Below, one piece after another: positions 23,158 through 33,770 of a DNA stretch of 64,000 bases (within the stretch, counting starts at the first letter, position 1; each line of letters starts with the position of its first letter). The DNA is from Symbiodinium natans (Eukaryota > Sar > Dinophyceae > Suessiales > Symbiodiniaceae), in assembly GCA_905221605.1 (NCBI GenBank), contig CAJNDS010001336.1:232473-296472 (forward strand), read 5' to 3'. The position numbers and the translations under genes were made by a program. The notes below the pieces were generated by a model. That model saw only the letters and a list, made by a program, of their open reading frames with translations, was not told where the DNA came from and searched no databases.

Positions 23158-24655
23158 TGCACCGGTGATTGAGTACGTGCCCAGTCTGGTGGTGTTTACC
23201 CGGAAACAAGGGACAGGGAGGCGACGTGCCCGTATTTGTGCATGCGGCAATTTTATTTCGTCAACGGCAGCTACAGAATACGAAGGGCCGAGGTCCCTTA
23301 GTCGTCACTCGCTGTACGCTCCTGGTTTAGATTCAACTACATTTAGGTGTCAAGTGAGGCACGCAGCATATATGGTGTGGATCATCGCTGGTTTAGACAT
23401 TTCCAAAGCTTTTCTGACGGCGCCGATGAATAGGGCGCAAAGAGAAGGGCGTCTGGTGGTGGTGCAGCCCCCAAGGGCGGCGGTGAAATTGGGTCTTTGC
23501 ACAAAGGAGGAGCGGTGGATTGTGAGGAAGGCCTTGTACGGTTTGGCCGAAAGTCCTGCAGCATGGGTGGAGTGGCGAGATCAGCGTCTTCAAGGCATGT
23601 CTTGCGTGTCAAAGGATGGACAAGCAATGAGCTTTCAGAGGTCCAATGCAGACCCAAGTCTGTTCCTTATTATGGCACAAGAGAAGCTGGAAGGCGCAAG
23701 CAAGTTGGTAGGGACAATGGGTCTTTACGTGGATGATTTTTTGATGGCTGGGACTATGACAGTGCTCCGGGAAGCCTTGGAACAGATCAGGAAGGAGTGG
23801 AAGACTTCTGAACCTGAGTTCTGTGGTCCAGGCTGTGGTGATGGATTCCTGAAGTTTTTGGGTGTCCAAATCTGGTATCGAAATGGCAGCTTCTTTCTCA
23901 ACCAGGAGGACTTTGTGAGAGATTTGCTGAACCGACGAGGGTATCAGATTGATGAAACTGGAAAAGGTAGTAACCTGCCAATGGTGAAAGAAACTCCAGG
24001 TGAAGAAGAGGAGGTGGATATTCCTTCCTTGCGAGCGGCTCAAGGTGCCGTAGGGGAGTTCCTCTGGGTGGCAATCAAAACTCGACCTGATTTGGCTTTC
24101 TGCACAAGCCAGCTGTCTTTGTGGACATCCCGAAGGCCGCGATTCGTGGTTAAAAAGGCTGAGGAGGTATTTCGATACCTTGCTGCAACTCCAACGTTGG
24201 GCTTGACGTTTGGAGCAATCGCAACAAGCGAAAAAGAAAGGAATGAGTTGTTGCGTTATGGGCGAGGCGTCAAGGTGGTAGAGTCCTACGCAGACGCTAG
24301 CTTTGCAGCAGGTGAAAACGAAAAGAGCCACTCAGGAGCGGTGGTGGTTTGGGGTGATTGTCCGGTGATGTGGGCAACGCAGAGACAGTCAACGGTGGCT
24401 TTGAGTACTGCTGAAGCTGAGTTGCATGCGTCTATAGAGGGAGCAACGATGATTCAGTCGTGTACCCCCATAATTGCCGCTTTGGTGGGAACTGGTGAAG
24501 AAGCGCTGCAAAAAGTGCTGTGTACAGATTCTGTTTCGACGTGTTCAATTATTCAATATCCTGCTGGAAGCTGGAAGGCACCTGAGAATTCGAGCAGCTG
24601 GTGTCAGGTCTCTGGTGGACCGTGGTTACATGGTGATAGCGCATCTTCGTGGTGA
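23156..24655 (+). CDS. Copia reverse transcriptase and RNase H
   Basis: Copia-type RT. GLDISKAFLTAP is the first palm Asp region, VRKALYGLAESPAAW matches the family KALYGLKQAPRAW motif, and LYVDDFL holds the catalytic YVDD at residues 188-191 counted from 23,165. RNase H follows, with VESYADAS (Asp 377), GAVVVWGDCPVMW and VALSTAEAELHA, as in other copia elements. The domain copies RNA to DNA and removes the template inside the virus-like particle. The frame continues from the oxygenase-like segment and is lost at an extra base near 24,570. RNase H then reads on into the frame of the following entry. Confidence 0.92.
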   Translation, partial: NAPVIEYVPSLVVFTRKQGTGRRRARICACGNFISSTAATEYEGPRSLSRHSLYAPGLDSTTFRCQVRHAAYMVWIIAGLDISKAFLTAPMNRAQREGRLVVVQPPRAAVKLGLCTKEERWIVRKALYGLAESPAAWVEWRDQRLQGMSCVSKDGQAMSFQRSNADPSLFLIMAQEKLEGASKLVGTMGLYVDDFLMAGTMTVLREALEQIRKEWKTSEPEFCGPGCGDGFLKFLGVQIWYRNGSFFLNQEDFVRDLLNRRGYQIDETGKGSNLPMVKETPGEEEEVDIPSLRAAQGAVGEFLWVAIKTRPDLAFCTSQLSLWTSRRPRFVVKKAEEVFRYLAATPTLGLTFGAIATSEKERNELLRYGRGVKVVESYADASFAAGENEKSHSGAVVVWGDCPVMWATQRQSTVALSTAEAELHASIEGATMIQSCTPIIAALVGTGEEALQKVLCTDSVSTCSIIQYPAGSWKAPENSSSWCQVSGGPWLHGDSASSW

Positions 24656-25229
24656 GTATATGATTGCTGACCTGTTAACAAAATTGGTGAGTGGACAGGT
24701 TTACGCAAAGCAAAAGGCGCTTTGGGGTCTCCAAATGTTGGTGCAAGGAACTGACTTGAAAAGGGCCTCTCTTGCAATGGCGGTCATGATGGTGGCTGCA
24801 TCTCTTCAAGGGATGGCAACCGTTCCAGATGGAGAAGAAGCGTCAAATGCTGGATTCTTTTGCTCAGAAGAAGGAGTGTGCCAATTCGCCAACACGTCTA
24901 CGGTTATGGTTCTGGCTCAAGGTATTGAAATGGTTATCAACAATGTAGATATCGCTGTGTATTTGGTGGCAATAATCACACTCTGGGAACTGGCCAGGTA
25001 TATCCTTCGGCGGCTGTATAGATGGCTGTGGGGCAGGAAAGTGGTGGTTATTCCCGCGAGTGCCACTTTGTATACAACGGTGGGTGGGAACTGTATGCAC
25101 GCACGCAGTGACTGTGATGTTCTGCGATATTCACAACCCAGGGCCAAGACGCTTTGTAAGCATTGTGTCAAGAAAGGTTGGGTGGTGAATGCTGAGTTCC
25201 TTGGTGAGGAACAGGCCGCTGGAACATAG
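24570..25229 (+). CDS. Copia polyprotein C-terminal end with two membrane-like segments
   Basis: In-frame continuation of RNase H after one extra base (GWRHLRIR-like join near 24,570). EYMIADLLTKLV is the typical end of copia RNase H (ADxLTK). Beyond it come two hydrophobic stretches: ASLAMAVMMVAASLQG, and DIAVYLVAIITLWELARYI followed by an Arg-rich end. Then GGNCMHARSDCDVL...LCKHCVKKG forms a compact Cys/His cluster that could bind metal. Classical copia proteins end at RNase H, so this extension is unusual. Its function is unknown, and membrane association or an env-like role is speculation. Confidence 0.7.
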   Translation, partial: AGRHLRIRAAGVRSLVDRGYMVIAHLRGEYMIADLLTKLVSGQVYAKQKALWGLQMLVQGTDLKRASLAMAVMMVAASLQGMATVPDGEEASNAGFFCSEEGVCQFANTSTVMVLAQGIEMVINNVDIAVYLVAIITLWELARYILRRLYRWLWGRKVVVIPASATLYTTVGGNCMHARSDCDVLRYSQPRAKTLCKHCVKKGWVVNAEFLGEEQAAGT

Positions 25230-25423
25230 ACTTTTTAATGTGAGGTGAAGAAATCCTCAATGGTAACAAGGATTCGGCCAATGCACTGAAGGTTCGTCCT
25301 GGAAAGACGTAAAACCATGGTGTGCAAGTTAATGGCTACGGCCCGTCCATCGGACGTTAAACATGTAGCTGACCGCTGTCAAAGCGACAGTTTTTTGGTC
25401 AAGCATCTGCACCTCCAGTCAGT

Positions 25424-25443
25424 GTCCTAGGAAATCCTAGGAC
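25424..25443 (+). other. Perfect hairpin next to polypurine tract
   Basis: GTCCTAGGA-AA-TCCTAGGAC is a 9-bp perfect stem with a 2-base loop, just upstream of the polypurine tract. A second small stem, CTGTC-AAAGC-GACAG followed by six T, lies at 25,376-25,396. Confidence 0.7.
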
Positions 25444-25451
25444 AGGGGGAG
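25444..25451 (+). promoter_or_regulatory. Polypurine tract
   Basis: AGGGGGAG lies directly before the 3' LTR, the expected place for the plus-strand primer. Confidence 0.85.
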
Positions 25452-25665
25452 TGCGGAGCTGCAAGTTGTATTCAGGAATTGAATGGAAGGGTGAAGAAAA
25501 AGGGTCAATGTACCCGGTGATTTTTTGGCTCAAGATGTGCCATGCGCCTAGTAAGAAAAGGGTGCTTGGTCCTTTGGGTTTGGTTTGTGGTTGGTCCAGG
25601 CGGCTTAAGGGCATCTTCTGGGGTTGACTGTTTTGTTCCTTGTCCCTCTTTGGTTGCTCCCCGTA
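25452..25665 (+). repeat. 3' LTR
   Basis: 214 bp, matching the 5' LTR except at three positions. It is followed by the ACCTA target duplication and telomere-like repeats. Confidence 0.95.
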
Positions 25666-25670
25666 ACCTA

Positions 25671-25876
25671 AACCCCCTATACCCCAAACCCTTAAACCCT
25701 CAACCCCCTCAGCCCTAAACCCCAAACCCTTAAACCCTCAACCCCCAAGCCCGAAACCCTAACCCTCAACCCCCAAAGCCCTAAACCCTAAACCCCCTCA
25801 CAGAACCTATCTATTGCGGCCGATGCCTCCCGACTCTGCTCCTCGGCCAGGAAGACCTGCTGCACCTTTCATCGAA

Positions 25877-25914
<38 letters not shown>

Positions 25915-26079
25915 AGCCGAAATTGCCCACCCAACCCCCTCCCCCCCCCTCCCACACCCCCCCATCTCACCACCCACCCAAAGCCTTCAGCTTCCCTAGG
26001 GTTGAGGGTTTAGGGTTTTAGGGGTAGGGAATGCCACCCCCCCCCCCCACCCCCCCCCCCCACCCCCCACACCCCCCAC

Positions 26080-26113
<34 letters not shown>

Positions 26114-27200
26114 TCCTCCAACCCAAAGCCTACCCTATCTTGGCTGCACTCAGGAGGGTCGCTATAAATTAAAACTTCTAGCTGCCTTAGTAAGAAGCCC
26201 AATAAACCCCAGAAAAGGTAAGGATCTAAAGCTACAGTAAAGTACCACAAAGCTAGGGTTTAGGGTTAGGGTTTTGAGGGTTGCGGTTTCGGTGCTTTTG
26301 ATGTGAGACCTTCCGAAAGATGAGGGCCTCCCATGTGTGTGCATAACATGGCACAATCCCCCCTCCCCCCCTTAACTAAGGAACCGGTGCATGAGAGAAT
26401 TTTGCAAGATTTTGTGGGTAACCCCTCAGACCCCCCAAATAGTAGAATCCCCTTACAGTAAGGACCCCAGTAAGGTACCCTAAACCCTAAACCCTAAACC
26501 CTGAACCCTGAACCCTAAACACTAAACCCTAAACCCTAAACCCTACACCCTAAACCCTCCGGGCACGTCAGGCAAGGCTCCGGAGTGACATCCTTAGGAG
26601 AGTCACATGGTCCCTTCATAAGAGCCCTGAGTTGGGGGGGAATCCTTTCTATTACCCCTTACCTTCCCTACATAACCCAAGGGCCCATATTACTTCGGAA
26701 CCCTAAGGAAGGTAAACCCTAAACCCTAAACCCTAAACCCTAAACCCTAAACCATATGTATAAACCCTAAACCCTAAACCCTTAAACCCTTTCAGGAAGG
26801 TAAGGGACCAAGATTAAAGGACCATGTAACTTCCCTTAGAGACATCCGACCTTATCTTCCTGGAACTCAGGATGGCTGTTCTGTGAGAGGGCCCCTTCTT
26901 AGGGTTTAGGGTTTAGGGTTTAGGGTTTAGGGTTTAGGGTTTAGGGTTTAGGGCTTAGGGCGCGAGCCTTGAACATCGAGACCACCCTAACTTCTCCTAA
27001 ACCCTAAACGCTAGACCTGGGAACAAAAGGTGCACTGCTTTGGTTTATGGGGTTGATAGGAGAACTAAACCCTAAACCCTAAACCCTAAGCCCTAAGCCC
27101 TAAGCCCTACGCCCTAAGCCCTAAGCCCTAAGCCCTAAGCCCTAAGCTCTAAGCTCTAAGCCCTTAAACTTCCAGCCCCAAACCTCAAACCCAAAAACCC
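25671..27200. repeat. Telomere-like and poly-C field
   Basis: CCCTAAA variants (25,671-25,800, 26,477-26,560, 26,712-26,790, 27,062-27,170), a TTTAGGG array (26,899-26,955), and long poly-C runs with A/T interruptions at about 25,878-25,975 and 26,034-26,112. The Gly- and Pro-rich frames over the C runs are artefacts. No gene is seen. Confidence 0.8.
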
Positions 27201-27205
27201 CAAAA

Positions 27206-27490
27206 ACGTAGCTGCAAGGAGTCGACCAATGAGTCATCATCCTCCGTGATGGCAGTGACCGAAATGTCGTCCACATAACCCCGTGGGCTGCTTGCCGGCA
27301 CGGTACTCAACCACAGAGAGCCAAATATTCACCACAGCGTTCATGGCAAGCATGCTGAACGGGCATCCCTGAAGGATCTGCTCAGGAGCCAGAAAAGGAA
27401 CCCCAAGCTTGTATCGCCGGGTGGCGTGGCGCAGCATACAAAGTGTAAGGTTGGAGAACTGAGCCGGGCATTGCCACACGTCGCAAGGGT
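27206..27490 (-). pseudogene. Reverse transcriptase fragment (palm, YVDD)
   Basis: The minus strand reads ILQGCPFSMLAMNAVVNIWL, like the RT motif around the QG(C/D)P turn. After one extra base near 27,290 it reads PRGYVDDISVTAITEDD, the catalytic YVDD motif. It is a piece of a retroelement distinct from the copia element, broken by a frameshift and without flanking RT motifs, so it is probably dead. Confidence 0.75.
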
Positions 27491-27499
27491 GTTTCCGAA

Positions 27500-29740
27500 C
27501 AGTTCCCGAACCCTTGAAACCCCTAAAGCCCTGAAGCCCCTAAACTCCCTAAAAGCCCTAAAACCCGTAAAGCCCCCTCAAGACCCTCAAGCCCCTGGAG
27601 CCCAAAGACCCCTGACACCCCATTAACCCTTGCGTGCACACTATGCTCACGCTTGATACAGTCAACAGTAGTATCCAGATGTAATTCGCCCATACCGGAA
27701 AAATAAGTTGCTTGAAGGAAGCTCCTAAACCCCTGAAGGCCCGAAAGCACCTACACCACCCCAAAAGCCGCTTTGAACCCCAAAACCCCCCATGAAGCCC
27801 ACTAAACCCCCTAGCCCGTCACCCCAAACCACCGAATCCCTAAACCGTTTAAACCCTAAACCTAAACCCTAAGCCCCCTAAAACCCCCGAACCCCCTAAA
27901 CCGTTCAAACCCCTGAGCCCCCTTAAACCCCAAACCTTAATTGGACCCTAAACCGTTTGAACCCATGAAACCCCCTAAGCCCTAAGCCCTAAGCCCTAAA
28001 CCCTAAACCCTAAACCCTAAACCCTAAACCCCAGAAGCCTGCAGTTCCCAGGCGAGCCAGAGCAGCTTGGACACGAACTCGGCGAAACCTTTGGGGGGAA
28101 AGAGGGGTTTTAGGGTTTAGGGTTTAGGGCTGAGGGTTTAGGGTTCAGGGTTTAGGGTTCAGGGTTTGGGGCTTAGGGGTTTAGACTCTTACCCTCTCAA
28201 AGAGCGATTTTTTGTGATCGGGGGGCCGGGCGTAGACTGGGCCGACTGGGCGAGGGATCAAAAACAGTTGTAAGATCAGCAGAACTTTCCTGTTCTGGTC
28301 GAACAAGCAACAAAGCAAAACAAGCAGAAGCCCTAAATTCCTAAACCCCTCTAGACCCACAGTAAAATAGGAATAAAAAAGGGTGCCCTTTTTGGCTTAA
28401 AGTGGATTTTAACGGAACTTAAACCCTAAAAAGGGAATAAAGGCCCACTCTGGTTCCAAGCCTTAGCTCGGAATCAGAAACGGAAATACAATCCTGCCCG
28501 TGCCTCTCTGACCCCTAAGCCTAAACCCAAAACCACGAAATCCCAAAACCCCAAAACGCCTAAACCCCTAAACCCCAAAATAGCCCCAAAACTCGAAACC
28601 CCAACCCTAGGCCCTAAACCTGTTTGGATCCCATGGCCACTATTTGCTCAAGCACCGCAAAACAAGTCAAAACATCATAACCCTATGGCCCTATGGTGCG
28701 CTCGTGAGGAAGAATAGTTCTATGTTTTCAATGCGGGCTCTTCAGCAATTAGTAGATACGAGCCCCCCCCCCCCCCCCAAAAAAAAAAAAAAAAAAAAAC
28801 ACCATGCCCTTTAAGGGGGGTACCCTAAACCCTTAATTATAGGGGGGGGGTTCTGCTCTAAACTCTAAAACCTAAACCCTAATTCCTTATTATAGGGGGC
28901 AGGGGGGGGGGGGGGGGAGGCTTTCTTAAGCAACTGCATAAACCCTCAACCCTCAACCCTAAACACTAAACCCTAAACCCTAAACCCTAAACCCTAAACC
29001 CTGAACCCTGAACCCTAAACCCTAAACCCTAAACCCTAAACCCTAAACCCTAAACCCTAAACCCTAAACCCTAAACCCGATGGTTGCTTCCCAAGCGGCT
29101 CGGCTGCTGCAGCAGCGAGGTGCCGGCGCGGAGGGCAGCCAAGCCTGTCAGGGAGGGACTTAGGGTTTAGGGTTTAGGGTTTAGGGTTTAGGGTTTAGGG
29201 TTTAGGGCTTGGGGTTTACGATTTAGGGTTTAGGGTGTGGCGTTTAGGGTTTTAAGGTTTAGGGTGTAGGGGTTAGGGTTTTAGGGTTTGGCGTTTCGGG
29301 TTTAGGGTTTGGGGTTGAGGGATTTAGAGTTTAGGTAGGGTTCAGAGTTTAGGGTTTAGGGTTTTACAGTTTAGGGTTTGGGTTTTAGAGTTTAGGGTTT
29401 GGGGTTTAGGGGTTTAGGGGTTTAGGGTTTGGGTTTAGGAGCTGCGTGTTTGGAGCCATGGGGTTTAGGGCGTCTAGGGTTTCACAGCTGGCTTTGGGGG
29501 TTTTGAAGGCTTTTGGAATCTTTAGGGGTTTAGTGGAGCTGTGGGGCTTGGGTTCTCACTGAAGGGGTTTAGCCTCTAGGGTTTAGGAGAGCTTTGGGGG
29601 CTGAGGCCTCTTGGGGTTTCGGGGTTCAGGTGTTAGGGGGCACCGAGATTTAGGGTTTAGGGTTTCGGGATGTAGGGATTGAGGCTTCTAGGGGTTTAGG
29701 GGAGCAGAGGGGCCGCGGAGGTGCAAAGGAAGCATTCTCG
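27500..29740. repeat. Telomere-like field with unique patches
   Basis: CCCTAAA-type text dominates 27,500-28,040 and 28,940-29,078 (about 28,971-29,078 near perfect). TTTAGGG-type lies at 28,100-28,180 and 29,161-29,420. GC-rich islands at 28,035-28,095 and 29,080-29,158 sit between inverted tracts. The second has a strong minus-strand acceptor-like CCCTCCCTGACAG|G and is open in several frames. A sequence related to 1281-1400 (GGTGCCCTTTTTGG...) lies at 28,370-28,460. A C-run/A-run block is at 28,766-28,800. Confidence 0.65.
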
Positions 29741-29741
29741 T

Positions 29742-29912
29742 CATGCCAGGCCCTCGTGGGGCGTCTCATCAGCACATCCTCGGCCTTGTCGGTAGCCGAC
29801 CTCGGTCTGCGAGCAGACCTTGTCCGCGAGCAAGGGCGAGACGACCTTGCTCAGAATGTCCAGTAGCACAATGCCCCGATGATGAACCAAGTCGCCGGGG
29901 TTCCCTTTGCCT
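29742..29912 (-). pseudogene. Reverse transcriptase fragment (finger region, LINE-like)
   Basis: One minus-strand frame reads HHRGIVLLDILSKVVSPLL and then EVGYRQGRGCADE, which resembles the conserved N-R-(P/G)-I-x-LL...K and GFRxGR(G)C segments of non-LTR retrotransposon RTs. It ends at TGA without the later motifs. It may belong to the same family as the YVDD fragment at 27.2 kb, which lies downstream on the same strand. Confidence 0.6.
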
Positions 29913-30758
29913 TTTCAAAAAGGGAACAGAATGGAAGACCTCCAGATGGTCAAGCGCCATTCCATGAAGCTAGGCGGTGAAAACCCTCAATCCTGAACCC
30001 TCAACCCTGAACCCTCAACCACAAACCTATTATTGCAGTGGGGAGGATACTTTTGTAAGGATTTTGGGCTTGGGGCCTGTAGGAAGCCATCGCATGTCTA
30101 CGGCCTTTTGAGCCTCCCGGCCCCAGAGCATCGTAGGAAGACTTCCCGGCTTAGAATCCATTGTTGTTGGTATAGGATTTTCTTGGGCACCCCACCCCCC
30201 CTCCCCCCCCCCCGCTTTTCGGGTTAAACTGGGGCCCATCAGGGGATTTGTGGCTCCTTCCCCATAATGCCCGCAAACACCCCCAAATTCCAATTCCCAA
30301 ACCCCAAACCCCAAACAAAATAAGGGACCCTGCTCCAGCTCCAAGAGGAAAGTTCAGGGCTTCAGGGGTCTTAGGGGTTTCGGGTTTTTAGGGGCTTTAG
30401 GGGCTTTAGGGGCAGTTTGCCTCCCGTCTCCAGGAAGCTCGCAAACACGGCCGCAAACTTGTCCTCAGACGTCCCACCCCCCGGGAAGCGCAGGGGGATT
30501 CAGGATTTCTCGGTAGAAACCGACACTCCCAAGCCCGAAGCCCCAAACCCCACTAAGCCCTGCACGCGAAACCCAAAACCCTAGCCAGACCCTGAACCCT
30601 GAACCCGAAACCGGAGCTAGACCCCAGACCCTAAGCTGGAAGGACCACTGTCCTGAGTCTAGGCAGTGGGTGGTTTGGGTTTCTGGTCATGGGTAGCTAT
30701 AGCTGGGGCTGTACGTACATCGTGCTGGTATTGCGGCTCAGGGTCGAGGCTTAACTTG

Positions 30759-30873
30759 GAGGTTCAGGGTACTTATTAACCCAGTAATTACTGTACTTAC
30801 AACCCAATTATAACTAGATTAGGGCACTTAAGGGGCTTATAAGCACTTATAATGGGTTACTTAGTAACCTCCA
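30759..30873. mobile_element. Hairpin (MITE-like) element, family B copy 2
   Basis: Begins GGAGGTTCAGGGTACTTA and ends GGGTTACTTAGTAACCTCC, with an AT-rich non-coding interior containing TTATAAGCACTTATAA. It shares its left end with the element at 3894-4013. Confidence 0.6.
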
Positions 30874-32709
30874 AGAATAAGCACACCGTGTTCGTCTGAT
30901 GGTTTAGGGTCGAGGGTGTAGACGTCTATGCTTTAGGGGACTAAACCCTGAACCCTGAACCCTGAACCCTAAACCCTAAACCCTAAACCCTAGGTGTAGG
31001 GTGTAGGGTGTAGGGTTTAGGGTTCCCTAAACCGTAACCCCCCCCTAGCTAAACCCCCTAACTACCAACCCCTAAACCCCCCGAGCCCCTAGCCTAAACG
31101 CCCTAAAACTGCGAAAGTCGCAGCGCGAAGCCGAGTGTCGCCCTCTGTCTTGATCAGCGCGTTGAGCACGCCTGCAGAGGAGCCCTCTTCACGAAAAACA
31201 CACACATGCATATACATATACATACGCAAATACACATACATATTTAATTGCCAAAGCTCTCTCTCTCTATATATATATACAGATCATACATGTACATATA
31301 TGCATATATTACTCTGAATGATGGTAAGCTCCCTTATTTGGGAGTATCCAGGTTCGAAATGCACGGATGCATAACTACCTCAGTTCGACCTACAAAAGGC
31401 GTAGACGCATTGAATCCAGAGCCCTGAACAACAAAGCTAGTCGCCTGACATAAACGCAACTAAGCCCTAAGCCCAAAATCATTCTCAGCCCTGTGCAGTG
31501 GCGATGAGCAAGTGATTCAGCCTGATTCGGCATGCTAATTAATGCCGTCACAATCCTTGCATGCTTTAACTCGAGACTCACGACGCCCGGGCAACGTCTG
31601 TAAGCTATGCAGACGGACTCACCACTCACACATGAAGCACAGAAAGGTCAAGGGGTTTAGGGTTTATGGTTGAAGGGTTAGGGGTATTTGTTTTTGTGTT
31701 TTGTGTGGGTTTTTGGGGTTTTGGGGCTTGGTAGGAAGGGTTAAGGGCCTGAGGCTCCGGGTTTAGGACCCCATTGCGAGGTTTTGAAGGGACGAGAGAA
31801 CGGAAACAACGTCTTGTCAAAGCAGCGGACGAAGCTGGGTCTTTTGTCAGGTTCAGGGCTCAGGGCTTAGGATTTGTGTTTTACGGCCTGGGGTTTTCGG
31901 TTTAGAGGCTCTCTGCAAGGCATGTTCAACAACAGGATGTGGCAGTTCCGTAAAGGATGCCCCCCATGTGCCCCGCCCTTTCGTGATCCTCATGGATGTA
32001 AAGACTTACTGTAGCATAACAACACGTAGCGAACTGCCCATCTCCTGGCCTAAGCCCGATAAACCCCCTCGACACTACAAACCCGATAAATCCTGTCAAT
32101 GCTAGATTCCAATGCTAGATTCCCAATCCCCCTTTTCCGCCTTCCAGGAAATTCGCATCCTAAACCCTAGGCCGTAAACCCTAAACCCTAAATCAGCATT
32201 TTTAGGGGCACTTGCCTCGCGCACGCGGATCTGGGCCATTTGCGGGCTCCTGTCTCTCGGACCGGCAATGTGGGGGGGGGGGGAGGTGGCTGCACATTAT
32301 ATATTAACTACCCCCCCAGTTTCGTTCTATTAGAGTATATGGGGGGGGGGGGTCGTCTTATTGCGCAAAACTTCGGAAAGCCCCAAATGCTCAACACCTA
32401 ATACCCCAAAAGCCCAAAGCCCCAGAAAACCTTAAACACCAAACAGAAACCAAAGAAAAAGCAAGGAAAAACAGCCCAGCCCTGAAACCCCCAAAACCCC
32501 CAGAACCCACAAGCCCCAAAACCCCTAACACCCCGCAAAGCCCCCAAAGCCCTCAAAACCTACACCCCTAAAAATGCCAGAAACCCCAACTCTGAACCCT
32601 AACCCCCCCCCCCCCCCCCCAAAAAAAAAAAAAAAAAATCCCTAAACCCTAAACCCACACGCCCAAATCCCCAAACCCCCAAAAGCCCTCATCCCGGTGT
32701 TCATGTCCA

Positions 32710-32740
<31 letters not shown>

Positions 32741-32791
32741 GCAGACCAGGGAGAATAGAAGACTGACGAGGTTTAGGGGTTTTGGGGGTTC

Positions 32792-32887
32792 GGGTTTAGG
32801 GATACTCACAGCAGCGTTTCTAGAAGGAGTCCTTTACAGCCCTTACACACTCAGCAGACTAAGAACCCTGTGAGTATCCCTAAACCC
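32792..32887. mobile_element. Hairpin element with 20-bp perfect inverted ends
   Basis: GGGTTTAGGGATACTCACAG at 32,792-32,811 is the exact inverse complement of 32,868-32,887. The telomere-like unit forms the outer part of the inverted ends, joining the hairpin elements to the telomere-like repeats. The interior is 56 bp and non-coding. Confidence 0.75.
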
Positions 32888-33329
32888 TAAACCCTGAACA
32901 CTAAACCCTAAACCCTAAACCACTAAGAACCCTGCAATCTTGAAGCTACATGATGACTTGTCGGCTGCCTGGAGGCCTCAGGGTTTAGGGTTGCCAAGCC
33001 GAATCTTCGGATTCGGGGTTTTGGGGATGGTGTCTAGGGTAAGGTTTAGGGCTTAAGGCTTTGGGCTTGGGGCTTAGGGCTTAGCGTTTAGGGTTCCCTA
33101 CACCCTAATAACTTATTAACCCTACGCCCTCAACCCTGTGAGCCCTAAACCCTCAACCCGACAGGACTGGCGTTTAGGGTGGGGCTGACCAAACCCACTG
33201 AACCCTGAACCCTGAACCCTGAACCCTGAACCCTGAACCCTGAACCCTGAACCCTGAACCCTAAACCCTAAACCCTAAACCCTAAACCCTAAACCCTAAA
33301 CCCTAAACCCTAAACCCTAACCCTGGAGC

Positions 33330-33398
33330 CTGTCCTTCATTCCTTTCCGGAAGATGAACCCCAGCAGCGCGGAGAGGCCCTTCTCTTGGAGAAAGAAC
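33330..33398 (-). CDS. Exon candidate between inverted telomere-like arrays
   Basis: Minus strand, 69 nt. An acceptor GTCAAAG|G opens a frame reading FFLQEKGLSALLGFIFRKGM then KD, ending at AG|GCTCCA, a GC-type donor. The phase (one base in, two bases out) matches the PX-gene exons near 45 kb. The string is clearly protein-like and amphipathic but I do not recognise the family. It may be a later exon of the same minus-strand gene, about 10 kb downstream. Confidence 0.55.
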
Positions 33399-33421
33399 CT
33401 TTGACACTGTGAGGCTCATGC

Positions 33422-33770
33422 GGTTTAGGGTTTAGGGTTTAGGGTTTAGGGTCTAGGGTTTAGGGTTTCGCTCGAGGGCTTGGAGGGGGCTTTGGGGCTT
33501 GGGGATCGTGATCTTCTCAAGAGCGCGCAAAAGGAACCCCCCCCCCTGAACCCCAAAACCCTAAACCCTGAACTCTGAAACCCTAAAACCCTAAAACTCT
33601 AAAACTCTAAAACTCTAAAACTCTAAAACTCTAAAAACTCTAAAACTCTAAAACTCTAAAACTCTAAAACTCTAAAACTCTAAAACTCTAAACTCTAAAA
33701 CTCTAAAACTCTAAAACTCTAAAACCCTAAGCCCTGAACCCTGAACCCTAAAACTCTAACCCTAAACCCT
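33422..33770. repeat. TTTAGGG array and AAAACTCT octamer array
   Basis: TTTAGGG copies at 33,422-33,470 form the right arm opposite the array ending at 33,324. At 33,592-33,724 the 8-mer AAAACTCT is repeated about 16 times. Confidence 0.9.

Larger units (their letters stand above)
15809..25670 (+). mobile_element. Ty1/copia LTR retrotransposon, full length with target duplication
   Basis: LTRs of 214 bp at 15,814-16,027 and 25,452-25,665 differ at three positions by my comparison. They begin TG and end TA. The same five bases, ACCTA, flank both sides (15,809-15,813 and 25,666-25,670). The internal order is gag zinc fingers, aspartic protease, integrase, RT, RNase H. Integrase before RT defines the copia order. 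Four single-base frame changes interrupt one long polyprotein. The element landed inside telomere-like repeats. High LTR identity and a perfect target duplication point to a fairly recent insertion. Confidence 0.95.
29960..33320. repeat. Mixed unique sequence and telomere-like repeats
   Basis: Unique patches (30,020-30,350, 31,110-31,830, 31,900-32,160) have no recognisable coding content. An AT/AC microsatellite lies near 31,190-31,310. Homopolymer blocks are at 32,265-32,352, 32,606-32,638 and 32,713-32,741. A CCCTGAA/CCCTAAA array at 33,200-33,324 holds eight CCCTGAA then CCCTAAA copies. Confidence 0.6.
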
